A DNA stretch of 7,357 bases from UBA3792 sp045576895 (lineage in GTDB: Bacteria; Bacillota; Clostridia; Christensenellales; CAG-138), in contig JAZNHI010000133.1 of assembly GCA_045576895.1 (NCBI GenBank), positions 1 through 7,357 of the forward strand. Direction: 5' to 3'. Below are positions 1 through 6,142 of the stretch, piece by piece (position 1 is the first letter of the stretch; each line of letters begins with the position of its first letter). The translations under genes and the position numbers were made by a program. Under the pieces are notes generated by a model. It saw only the letters and a program-made list of their open reading frames with translations. It ran no database searches and had not been told where the DNA came from.

Positions 1-1119
1 GCGGCATGCGTCGATCAAAGTGGGCGTCGTGGCGAAGATCACCTGCGCGCCGTCCGTGACCGCCCGATCGAAGAGCGCGTCGGCGTCGGTCCCGGCGTCG
101 GCAATGTATGCCTGCGTTGTGATCTTGCCCGCAAGCTCCCGATCTGCAAACAGCCGTCCCTGTTCATGCCCGCGGACCCAGTTCGAATCCTCCGGCGCGT
201 ATTCGTGGATGAAAGCCGCGGAAAGCTGCGTCGGCAGGAACATCGCATTGTAGAGACGGGCGAGCAGCGTTTTTCCGGCGGGTTCGGCTTCCGCCGCGGC
301 AGGCGCGTCCGCTTCGGTCGCCACGGTCACGTCCGCTTCGACGTCGGTCACGCTCGCGTTCAGAGAGGCAAGCAGCGTGTCGGGGGAGAGCTTGCCGAGG
401 TCGTTGATCGAGTAAACGGAGATCCACGCAAGGAACGCGTCGGACATGCCGACGCCCTCCGGAAACTTCACACGCGCCGCGGATTCGGCAAAGCGGGTGT
501 AGGCGGAAAGCACGTGCCGCCGCTGCTCCTCGGACCAGACCTCGTCCGGCTCGAAGCCGAGCGCCGCGACAAGCTTGCAGTACCGTCCGGGCTTTGCAAA
601 GCGGAACACATAGGTGCGGGAGAGATGATAGAATTCGAGGAATTCATAGTACAGCCGCGTTTTCGGATCGTCCGAATAGGCAGGCACAATGCGCAGCACG
701 GAGGCGGGAATCGACGGCGCGTCGAAATACCGCATGACGGACAGGCGCTTGTTGCCCTCCTGTACGTAGAATTCGCCGTAGTATTCATAGCAGCGGATCG
801 GATCGCGGATGCCTTCGTCGTCGAGATGCGCCTCGCACAGCGAGATCCACTTTGAGCCGAACTCGGTGTTCGGCTCCGCGAGCGGCATGAAGTCGCGCGA
901 AAAGACGGACCGCCGTCCCGCGCTGACGGTGCCGACGATGCGGTCGGTCGGAACGTTCATCACGCCAAGCTCGACGCGTCCTGCAACGCTCTTTCCGTCC
1001 AGAAGATCGTCCAGCACCTGCGGGTACGGCCAGCGATTGCGGTCGACGTCCTCCCGATAGGTTTTCAAAGCTTTTTTATGTGCTGTGCGGTATGCTTCGA
1101 CCGCTTCGGTTCTGCTCAA
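1..1119 (-). CDS. ParB-like domain / BMP-type substrate-binding fold fusion protein (3' end outside window)
   Basis: The leftward reading frame is open for 373 codons and runs off the left edge, so the C-terminus is missing. Residues about 50-145 look like a ParB/sulfiredoxin-type fold, with a DPIRCYEYYGEFYVQEGNKR segment (106-125) carrying the EGNKR signature. Residues about 146-250 are a helical spacer, 258-283 an Ala/Glu-rich linker. From about 298 the sequence resembles the start of a BMP (Bmp/PnrA/Med) ligand-binding fold: a GHEQGR segment (317-322), then DALFDRAVTDGAQVIFATTP (347-366). There is no signal peptide or lipobox, so it is probably cytoplasmic, unlike a transporter-bound BMP lipoprotein. 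I chose the TTG start at 1119 because AGGA lies 9 bases upstream. An in-frame ATG at 1138 has no good ribosome site and sits only about 7 bases from the predicted transcription start. Such proteins are usually annotated as BMP family substrate-binding proteins; a ligand-sensing regulatory role is inference. Family confidence is good, function unknown. Confidence 0.8.
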   Translation of the reverse strand, partial: MSRTEAVEAYRTAHKKALKTYREDVDRNRWPYPQVLDDLLDGKSVAGRVELGVMNVPTDRIVGTVSAGRRSVFSRDFMPLAEPNTEFGSKWISLCEAHLDDEGIRDPIRCYEYYGEFYVQEGNKRLSVMRYFDAPSIPASVLRIVPAYSDDPKTRLYYEFLEFYHLSRTYVFRFAKPGRYCKLVAALGFEPDEVWSEEQRRHVLSAYTRFAESAARVKFPEGVGMSDAFLAWISVYSINDLGKLSPDTLLASLNASVTDVEADVTVATEADAPAAAEAEPAGKTLLARLYNAMFLPTQLSAAFIHEYAPEDSNWVRGHEQGRLFADRELAGKITTQAYIADAGTDADALFDRAVTDGAQVIFATTPTLIDACR

Positions 1120-1151
1120 AGATGCCGGTTCCTTTCATATATTCTGCGATC

Positions 1152-1181
1152 ATTGTAGCATCATCGCGCGGAAGAAGTCAA
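1152..1181 (-). promoter_or_regulatory. Sigma-A promoter of the ParB-BMP gene
   Basis: Read leftward, TTGACT (1181-1176) and TACAAT (1157-1152) are separated by 18 bases, a near-consensus housekeeping promoter. The predicted start of transcription is near 1145, giving a leader of about 25 bases that contains AAGGA ahead of the TTG start at 1119. It is divergent from the xpt promoter; about 77 bases lie between the two -35 boxes, part of it AT-rich (about 1221-1258). Confidence 0.75.
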
Positions 1182-1258
1182 GCGGACGCGCGCCGGTTTC
1201 GCATCTCGTCCGTTGATTCGACAAGTAAGTATATTTTATGTAAAACGCCTTTTTATCC

Positions 1259-1287
1259 TTGCAATCCGGGCGAAACGGGCTTATAAT
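1259..1287 (+). promoter_or_regulatory. Sigma-A promoter of the xpt-guaA operon
   Basis: TTGCAA (1259-1264) and a perfect TATAAT (1282-1287) are separated by 17 bases. Transcription should begin near 1294, a few bases ahead of the riboswitch P1 stem. The AT-rich stretch just upstream (about 1221-1258) could act as an UP element; that is inference. Confidence 0.85.
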
Positions 1288-1300
1288 AAAACAAATATAT

Positions 1301-1374
1301 GTCTGCCGATATAGGTCCGGATGGATGGCCCGGACGTTTCTACCGCGACGCCGCAGCCGCGACTATTGGGAGAT
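1301..1374 (+). ncRNA. Guanine-class purine riboswitch aptamer
   Basis: The three-helix purine aptamer can be drawn by hand. P1 is 1301-1311 with 1364-1374 (one G-G mismatch, two G-U pairs). P2 is GTCCGG (1315-1320) with CCGGAC (1330-1335), with loop TGGATGG (1322-1328) ending in the conserved ATGG. J2/3 is GTTTCTAC (1336-1343), the most diagnostic element of the family. P3 is 1344-1349 with 1356-1361 (one A-C mismatch); loop 1350-1355 supplies the two C residues that would pair with G1327 and G1328 in the loop-loop contact. The residue equivalent to nucleotide 74 of the B. subtilis xpt aptamer is C1363, in ACTAT, which predicts guanine/hypoxanthine rather than adenine binding. Counterparts of U22, U47 and U51 are T1312, T1337 and T1341. 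It sits directly ahead of xpt, the classic place for this RNA. Ligand binding should stabilise P1 and allow the terminator at 1417-1451 to form. Confidence 0.92.
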
Positions 1375-1416
1375 CGGGAAAACGCGAAGCGGGAGCTTGC
1401 GCGGTTTCTTGCGATA

Positions 1417-1451
1417 TTGGCAGCAGAGGGATCTGCTGCAATTTTATTTTT
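1417..1451 (+). terminator. Intrinsic terminator: riboswitch expression platform
   Basis: GCAGCAGA (1420-1427), loop GGGA, TCTGCTGC (1432-1439) form an 8-bp stem that can extend to about 10 bp with one bulged G. It is followed by TTTTATTTTT (1442-1451). It ends a few bases before the xpt ribosome site AGGAGGG (1454-1460). A possible antiterminator pairing is AGATC (1371-1375, partly in the 3' strand of P1) with GATCT (1430-1434, in the loop and 3' arm). This fits an OFF switch at high guanine. Confidence 0.88.
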
Positions 1452-1464
1452 ACAGGAGGGGACT

Positions 1465-2043
1465 ATGAAAGAACTGAAGGAACGGATCCTCAAAGAGGGC
1501 AAAGTGCTTCCGGGCGACATCATCAAGGTCGACGGATTCCTGAACCATCGCGTGGACTGCGAGCTGATGAGCCACATCGCGGACGAGTTCGCAAAGTATT
1601 TCGACATCGACAACGTGGATCTTCTGCTCACTGCCGAGGCGAGCGGCATCGCGCTCACCGCGGTCTGCGCGCTGCGCTACGGGAAACCCATGGTCTATGC
1701 CAAGAAGGCAAAGAGCGACAACATCGAGGGCGGACTCTTCAAGAGCGAGATCTTCTCCTATACCTATAAGAAGAAGGTCACGCTTCTGGTCGCAAAGGAC
1801 TGGATCCAGCCCGGCATGCGCGTGCTCGTCGTCGACGACTTCCTTGCCCGCGGCGAAGCGCTCAGAGGTCTCTGCGAGATCGTCGAGCAGGCGGGCGCCG
1901 AGCTCGTCGGCATCGGCTGCGCGATCGAAAAGGGCTTTCAGGGCGGCGGCGACCGTCTCCGCGAACGCGGCGTGAATCTGCATTCGCTGGCGATCATCGA
2001 AAAAGCAGAGCCCGGCAACATCGTTTTCCGGGAGGATGACTGA
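1465..2043 (+). CDS. xpt: Xanthine phosphoribosyltransferase
   Basis: The enzyme converts xanthine and PRPP to XMP and pyrophosphate in the cytoplasm, the salvage route into guanine nucleotides. The 192-residue product is close to the 194 residues of B. subtilis Xpt. The type I PRTase PRPP-binding motif is VLVVDDFLARGEA (120-132), with the two acidic residues Asp124-Asp125. The N-terminal KVDGFLNHRVD segment (21-31) and the LLLTAEASGIALT segment (53-65) are typical of Xpt. The ATG at 1465 is chosen because AGGAGGG lies 4 bases upstream and the length matches; a longer in-frame start at 1321 would put the protein through the riboswitch and terminator and is rejected. The stop TGA overlaps the guaA start by one base. 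Transcription is predicted to be controlled by the guanine riboswitch just upstream. Confidence 0.96.
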   Translation: MKELKERILKEGKVLPGDIIKVDGFLNHRVDCELMSHIADEFAKYFDIDNVDLLLTAEASGIALTAVCALRYGKPMVYAKKAKSDNIEGGLFKSEIFSYTYKKKVTLLVAKDWIQPGMRVLVVDDFLARGEALRGLCEIVEQAGAELVGIGCAIEKGFQGGGDRLRERGVNLHSLAIIEKAEPGNIVFREDD

Positions 2044-3572
2044 TGGATACCGTTCTGATCCTCGATTTCGGCGCGCAGTACAGCCGCCTCATCGCGCGGC
2101 GCGTGCGTGAGCAGAACGTTTACTGCGAGGTCCTGCCGCATGCCGCGAGCGCCGAAACGATCCGCAGCAAAAATCCGATCGGCATCATCCTTTCAGGCGG
2201 TCCGAACAGCGTTTACGCGCCCGGCGCGCCATCGGTCGATCCGGCGCTGTTCACGCTCGGCATCCCCGTGTTCGGCATCTGCTACGGCTGTCAGCTGATC
2301 GCGCATATGCTCGGCGGCAAGGTCGAACCGGACGGCGGCGCGCGCGAATACGGCAAGGCGGAAACGATCTTCGACCGAAAGGATAAGCTGTTCGGAAAAC
2401 TCCCGGAGACCTCGGTCACATGGATGAGTCACGGCGACTATATCAGCAGGCTCCCCGAGGGATTCAAGCCCGCCGCGACGACCGCGGTATGCCCCACGGC
2501 GGCGATCGCCTGCGCGGAAAAACGGTTTTACGGCGTGCAGTTCCATCCGGAGGTGCGCCATACGCAGTACGGACGCGAGCTGATCCGCGCGTTCCTGTTC
2601 GACGTCTGCGGCGCGAAGGGCGACTGGACGGTCGGCGATATCCGCACCGAGGCGATCAGAAAGATCCGCGAACAGGTGGGCGACGGCACGGCGCTTCTGG
2701 CGCTGTCCGGCGGTGTGGATTCCTCCGTTGCGGCGGCGCTGATGGCGGAAGCGATCGGCGATAAGCTGACCTGCGTGTTCATCGATCACGGTCTGATGCG
2801 CAAAAACGAAGGCGACGAGGTCGAAGCCGCGTTTTCGCCGTGGCCGATCCGCTTTGTGCGCGTCGACGCGGAGGAACGGTTCCTCTCGCGCCTTGCGGGC
2901 GTGACCGAACCGGAACGGAAACGCAAGATCATCGGCGCGAAGTTTATCCGCGCGTTTGAAGAGGAAGCAAGAAAGATCGGCGGCGCGGATTGGCTTGTGC
3001 AGGGTACGATTTACCCGGACGTCATCGAATCGGGGCTCGGCAGCTCCGCGGTCATCAAGAGCCATCACAACGTCGGCGGGCTTCCGGAGGATATCGGATT
3101 CAAGGGCATCGTCGAACCGCTGCGCATGCTGTTCAAGGACGAGGTCCGCGCGCTCGGACGCGATCTGGGTCTGCCCGACGCGTTCGTCGAACGACAGCCG
3201 TTCCCGGGTCCGGGACTGGCGATCCGCATCATCGGCGAGATCACGCGCGAAAAGCTCGACACCCTGCGCGAAGCGGACGCGATCTTCCGCGAGGAGCTTG
3301 CGCTTTCCGGCGTCTCCGGGGAGCTGTCGCAGTACTTTGCGGTGCTGACCTCGATGCGCTCCGTCGGCGTTATGGGCGACGGACGCACCTACGACTATAC
3401 GCTTGCGCTGCGCGCGGTCAAGACCGACGATTTCATGACGGCGGACTGGGCGCGCATCCCGTACGACGTGCTCGACCGCGTCTCCTCGCGCATCGTCAAC
3501 GAGGTCAAGGGCATCAATCGCATCGTCTACGACGTCACGTCGAAGCCCCCCGCCACGATCGAGTGGGAGTAA
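2043..3572 (+). CDS. guaA: GMP synthase (glutamine-hydrolysing)
   Basis: GuaA makes GMP from XMP, ATP and glutamine, the last step of GMP synthesis. The 509-residue protein is full length for the bacterial two-domain enzyme. The N-terminal class I glutamine amidotransferase has the nucleophile Cys80 in GICYGCQL, and His168 and Glu170 in GVQFHPEV complete the triad. The ATP pyrophosphatase domain carries the PP-loop SGGVDSS (222-228). The C-terminal dimerisation domain shows FPGPGL (387-392) and the terminal TSKPPATIEWE (499-509). All key residues are intact. The ATG overlaps the xpt stop by one base; GGAGG (2031-2035) lies inside the end of xpt, so the two genes are co-transcribed and probably translationally coupled. 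With xpt it forms a two-step xanthine-to-GMP path. No terminator lies between them, so guanine control from the leader should reach guaA. Confidence 0.98.
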   Translation: MDTVLILDFGAQYSRLIARRVREQNVYCEVLPHAASAETIRSKNPIGIILSGGPNSVYAPGAPSVDPALFTLGIPVFGICYGCQLIAHMLGGKVEPDGGAREYGKAETIFDRKDKLFGKLPETSVTWMSHGDYISRLPEGFKPAATTAVCPTAAIACAEKRFYGVQFHPEVRHTQYGRELIRAFLFDVCGAKGDWTVGDIRTEAIRKIREQVGDGTALLALSGGVDSSVAAALMAEAIGDKLTCVFIDHGLMRKNEGDEVEAAFSPWPIRFVRVDAEERFLSRLAGVTEPERKRKIIGAKFIRAFEEEARKIGGADWLVQGTIYPDVIESGLGSSAVIKSHHNVGGLPEDIGFKGIVEPLRMLFKDEVRALGRDLGLPDAFVERQPFPGPGLAIRIIGEITREKLDTLREADAIFREELALSGVSGELSQYFAVLTSMRSVGVMGDGRTYDYTLALRAVKTDDFMTADWARIPYDVLDRVSSRIVNEVKGINRIVYDVTSKPPATIEWE

Positions 3573-3575
3573 AGC

Positions 3576-4031
3576 ATGCTTCGATTATTTGATGTAGACG
3601 AAACCAACTGGATGCAGATTCGTTCGCTGTCCGTCGGCGAAGACCAGGAGGGATTCCTGGACAGCGCCTTAGGGATCCTTGCGCGCGGCTACGTTTACCG
3701 CGCAAACCGCGCGCGTGTCATCGGGATCGCGGACGGCGAAACGGCGGTCGGCGTCGCGCTTGTGAAGGATCTCGACGAGGAACCCGCCTGCTACGATCTG
3801 CAGCAGTTTCTGATCGATCGCCGCTTTCAGGGGCGGGGGTATGGCACGGAGGCGCTGCGCATGATCCTTTCCGAGCTCGAAGCGGAGCGGAAATACGGCT
3901 GCGTCGAGGTCTGCGTGAAGCGGACCGACGCCGCGGCGCTGCGCGTCTATGAAAAGGTCGGGTTTTCAGACACCGGCTATGTCGATCCGGACGCGCCGGA
4001 CTGTCTGAACCTGATGTACGTTTTCCGATAA
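3576..4031 (+). CDS. GNAT family N-acetyltransferase
   Basis: The 151-residue protein is a single GNAT domain that should transfer an acetyl group from acetyl-CoA to an amine. Beta strand 4 and motif A are visible in LQQFLIDRRFQGRGYG (75-90), with the acetyl-CoA loop Arg83-x-x-Gly86-x-Gly88. The C-terminal AALRVYEKVGF (120-130) is the usual motif B end. The sequence resembles the spermidine/diamine acetyltransferases of the BltD/PaiA kind, but the substrate cannot be assigned from sequence. GGGAG (3565-3569) lies 6 bases ahead of the ATG, inside the end of guaA, and the gap to guaA is only 3 bases, so it is the third gene of the riboswitch-led operon. Its link with purine metabolism is unclear and may be merely positional. 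It is followed by the shared terminator at 4043-4079. Confidence 0.93.
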   Translation: MLRLFDVDETNWMQIRSLSVGEDQEGFLDSALGILARGYVYRANRARVIGIADGETAVGVALVKDLDEEPACYDLQQFLIDRRFQGRGYGTEALRMILSELEAERKYGCVEVCVKRTDAAALRVYEKVGFSDTGYVDPDAPDCLNLMYVFR

Positions 4032-4042
4032 AAGAGCGTGAA

Positions 4043-4079
4043 AAAAGCCCTTTGCCGCACGAAACGGCGAAGGGCTTTT
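4043..4079. terminator. Bidirectional intrinsic terminator between convergent genes
   Basis: AAAAGCCCTTTGCCG (4043-4057), a 7-base loop, then CGGCGAAGGGCTTTT (4065-4079) form a 15-bp stem with one T-G position. The A-run before and T-run after make it work on both strands; the leftward transcript has the stronger U-tract (six U). It serves the rightward GNAT gene ending at 4031 and the leftward GNAT gene ending at 4083. Confidence 0.92.
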
Positions 4080-4082
4080 GTG

Positions 4083-4901
4083 TTATTCTGCGATCCATGT
4101 CGCGCAGCGGTTGACCGGCTCCGGGTCGTTTGTGAAGCCCATGGAATGGTAGAGCGCGATCGCGGGTTCGTTGTCGGCGTCGACGATCAGCATCATGCGC
4201 TTCGGGCGGTTTTCCTCGATTGCCTTTGCGAGAAGCTTTCTGCCCCAGCCGCGCCGCCGGTATTCCGTCTTGACCAGAAAATCGAACGGCTCGTTCTCCT
4301 CGTTGTCCCTGGTCATATCGATGTAGCCTATTACGGTCCCGTCGTCTACCGCGACAAAGACGCGGAAGATGTCCGGAGCTTTCACAACCTTGTCGCCCGT
4401 CCAGTAGCAATCCGTGTCGTGCATGGCGATATACTGTTCTTCGTACTGCGCGGACAGCAGTTCGATCCCGGTCGTGTCGACCGCGGGAACTTCGCCGGTG
4501 AGGACCATCTTGAACTGCTCCGGATCGAAGGACGCGCCGCGCTTTTCGAGCATGTCGCGAATCGCGTCGTTTTTCGGATGGAACACAAAATCGACGTGAT
4601 AGCCCGGGCAGTTTGCCGCGAGCCAGTCCGCGATCTCCTCGTATGCTGCGGTCTCGCGCGAAAGCCCCACGAGCATTTCGATGTACCGTTCCTCCTTGAT
4701 GATCAGGAACACAAACAGCCCCGTCATTACGTCGTCGCGGAACACGCCGAGAGGAACCTGCTGCGGATTGCTCACGGCGCTCAGGAGATTGCATTCGATC
4801 TGCTCCTGCGTGGAAAGCATCGGCTCCCGATAGCGGGGGTCGGCGTTGATCGCCTTGATAAAGTCCCAATACGGTTCAAATTCGGTCAGTTCCCGGATCA
4901 T
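4083..4901 (-). CDS. Two-domain GNAT family N-acetyltransferase
   Basis: The 272-residue product has a clear C-terminal GNAT domain (about 145-260): VIGYIDMT (190-197), then FDFLVKTEYRRRGWGRKLL (206-224) with the acetyl-CoA loop Arg215-x-x-Gly218-x-Gly220, and EPAIALYHSMGF (245-256). The N-terminal half (1-135) shows a weaker GNAT-like order, ending in NDAIRDMLEKRGASF (111-125), but lacks a recognisable acetyl-CoA loop. This suggests a tandem arrangement with a degenerate first domain, as in MshD-type proteins; mycothiol synthesis itself is not implied. The ATG is supported by GGAGGAA (4907-4913), 5 bases upstream. It lies 34 bases after the RNA methyltransferase gene on the same strand and is the last gene of that leftward cluster, ending in the shared terminator. 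Substrate unknown. Confidence 0.92.
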   Translation of the reverse strand: MIRELTEFEPYWDFIKAINADPRYREPMLSTQEQIECNLLSAVSNPQQVPLGVFRDDVMTGLFVFLIIKEERYIEMLVGLSRETAAYEEIADWLAANCPGYHVDFVFHPKNDAIRDMLEKRGASFDPEQFKMVLTGEVPAVDTTGIELLSAQYEEQYIAMHDTDCYWTGDKVVKAPDIFRVFVAVDDGTVIGYIDMTRDNEENEPFDFLVKTEYRRRGWGRKLLAKAIEENRPKRMMLIVDADNEPAIALYHSMGFTNDPEPVNRCATWIAE

Positions 4902-4935
4902 TTCGGTTCCTCCGTTTCAAAAATGCGGCGCGCGG

Positions 4936-5751
4936 TCATTCTGCGCGCAGTTCCCAGAACGCGACGGCGGACGCGGCGGCGACGTTCAACGAGTCCACGC
5001 CGTGCGCCATCGGGATCTTCACTGCAAAATCGCAGGCGGCGATCGTCTCCTTCGAAAGCCCGTCGCCCTCCGTGCCGAGCACGATCGCAAGGCGTTCGCA
5101 TTCCTTCAGCCGCGGATCGTCCATCGAAAGCGAATCGTCGACGAGCGCCATCGCCGCGGTTCTGAATCCGTGCGCCCGGAGCAGCAAAAGCCCGCCTTCG
5201 GGCCAGTCGGGCAGGACCGTCCACGGGACCTGAAAGACCGTGCCCATGGAGACGCGCACCGCGCGGCGGTTCAAAGGATCGCAGCAGGTGGGGGAGAACA
5301 GCACCGCGTCGATGTTCAGCGCGGCGGCGCTGCGTACGATCGCGCCGAGGTTTGAAGCGTCCACGACGCCTTCGAGCACCGCGACGCGCTTCGCATCGGA
5401 AAGGATCGTTTCCGGCGCGGGCAGCGGCTTTCTTTTCATGGCAGAGAGCACGCCGCGGGTCAGCGCATAGCCGGTGAGCGATTGTAAGAGCGCGCGTTCG
5501 CCGGTGTAGACCGGAATGTTGGGACAGCGCAGGAGGAGGTCCTTCGCGTCGCCCTCGATGTGCTTTTGCTCCATCAGAAAGGACACGGGTTCAAAGCCCG
5601 CATCCAGCGCAAGCCGGATCACCTTCGGGCTTTCCGCAATGAAGACGCCCTTTTCGGGCTCCAGACGGTTTCGGATCTGCGCCTCGGTCAGCCGTGCGTA
5701 CATGTCGAGCGCGGGATCGTCCAGCGAATTGAGAGTTACAATGGTTCCCAT
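4936..5751 (-). CDS. SpoU/TrmH-family RNA 2'-O-methyltransferase
   Basis: The 271-residue SPOUT-class enzyme should transfer a methyl group from S-adenosylmethionine to a ribose 2'-OH in rRNA or tRNA. An N-terminal substrate-binding region (about 20-100, with EPEKGVFIAESPKVI at 31-45) precedes the knotted catalytic domain. Motif 1 is ASNLGAIVRSAAAL (132-145), with Asn134 and Arg140; motif 2 is LGTEGDGLS (225-233); motif 3 is IPMAHGVDSLNVAAASAV (246-263). All three are intact. The ATG at 5751 lies 4 bases after the stop of the DMP19-like gene, and I see no Shine-Dalgarno sequence ahead of it. Translation probably depends on ribosomes coming off the upstream gene. An in-frame Met at residue 17 is less likely because residues 5-16 look like the normal family N-terminus. 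The exact RNA target cannot be told from sequence. Confidence 0.95.
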   Translation of the reverse strand: MGTIVTLNSLDDPALDMYARLTEAQIRNRLEPEKGVFIAESPKVIRLALDAGFEPVSFLMEQKHIEGDAKDLLLRCPNIPVYTGERALLQSLTGYALTRGVLSAMKRKPLPAPETILSDAKRVAVLEGVVDASNLGAIVRSAAALNIDAVLFSPTCCDPLNRRAVRVSMGTVFQVPWTVLPDWPEGGLLLLRAHGFRTAAMALVDDSLSMDDPRLKECERLAIVLGTEGDGLSKETIAACDFAVKIPMAHGVDSLNVAAASAVAFWELRAE

Positions 5752-5755
5752 AAGA

Positions 5756-6118
5756 TTACTGGTTCAGAATCTGGTCGGAATGCCGATCGACATACTGCAT
5801 GAGAATCGTCAGCAAAGAGGGGTCAAAGTCATAATATGCGTTGTCCGTCTCCTGCCAGTCGTCGGATGCGCCCGTTTCCGTCGCTTTTCGGAAATTGTCG
5901 GCGATCGCGTCGCCTCCGATCCTGCGGATCGCGGATTCCGTTTCTTCGGGCGCGGCGATCGGATCGCTGTCAAAATAGGCGGAATGCCCGCCGTTCTGCA
6001 TCTCCGCGTCGTACCGAAAGCAGATGACCGCATCGCGCTGCCGTTCGTTCAGAGAAGCGCAATCGCGCATACAGATTTCGGAGATGAATCGATTCCATTG
6101 TTTTGCACGTTCGTTCAT
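5756..6118 (-). CDS. DMP19-like (DUF4375-type) protein
   Basis: The 120-residue protein carries the segment YDAEMQNGGHSAYFD (36-50), followed by AIRRIGGDAIADNFRKA (63-79). This matches the pattern of the DMP19/DUF4375 family: a Glu-x-x-Asn-Gly-Gly core with an aromatic pair, then an Ile-Gly helix. The family has no well-defined activity that I can state; the protein is soluble, acidic, and lacks a signal peptide or membrane segment. The ATG at 6118 is chosen because AGGA (6128-6125) sits 6 bases upstream; another ATG two codons earlier lies directly against the AGGA and is less likely. A still longer in-frame start at 6238 would read through the hairpin array and is rejected. It is first in the leftward cluster with the RNA methyltransferase (4-base gap). 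No clear promoter was found; transcription may start inside or near the hairpin array. Confidence 0.82.
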   Translation of the reverse strand: MNERAKQWNRFISEICMRDCASLNERQRDAVICFRYDAEMQNGGHSAYFDSDPIAAPEETESAIRRIGGDAIADNFRKATETGASDDWQETDNAYYDFDPSLLTILMQYVDRHSDQILNQ

Positions 6119-6142
6119 AGTCATTCCTTTCTGAGAGAGGAT

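Noticed and set aside
1213..1242. Second promoter ahead of xpt (TTGATT with TATGTA)
   Set aside because: The -10 box is poor and the TTGCAA/TATAAT promoter at 1259-1287 is far better placed for the riboswitch.
1375..1419. Additional structured RNA or leader peptide between aptamer and terminator
   Set aside because: No start codon with ribosome site and no convincing stem was found; it is most simply the linker part of the expression platform.
1321..1464. Longer N-terminus of Xpt starting at 1321
   Set aside because: The extension is the riboswitch and terminator read as codons; the ATG at 1465 has an excellent ribosome site and gives the family's usual length.
3718..4869. Leftward 383-codon open frame
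   Set aside because: It runs across the bidirectional terminator, antisense to one GNAT gene and out of frame in the other, and is Arg/Pro/Ser-rich without any recognisable motif.
4038..5165. Rightward 375-codon open frame
   Set aside because: It is antisense to the two-domain GNAT gene and part of the methyltransferase gene, which have clear family motifs; high GC content produces such long shadow frames.
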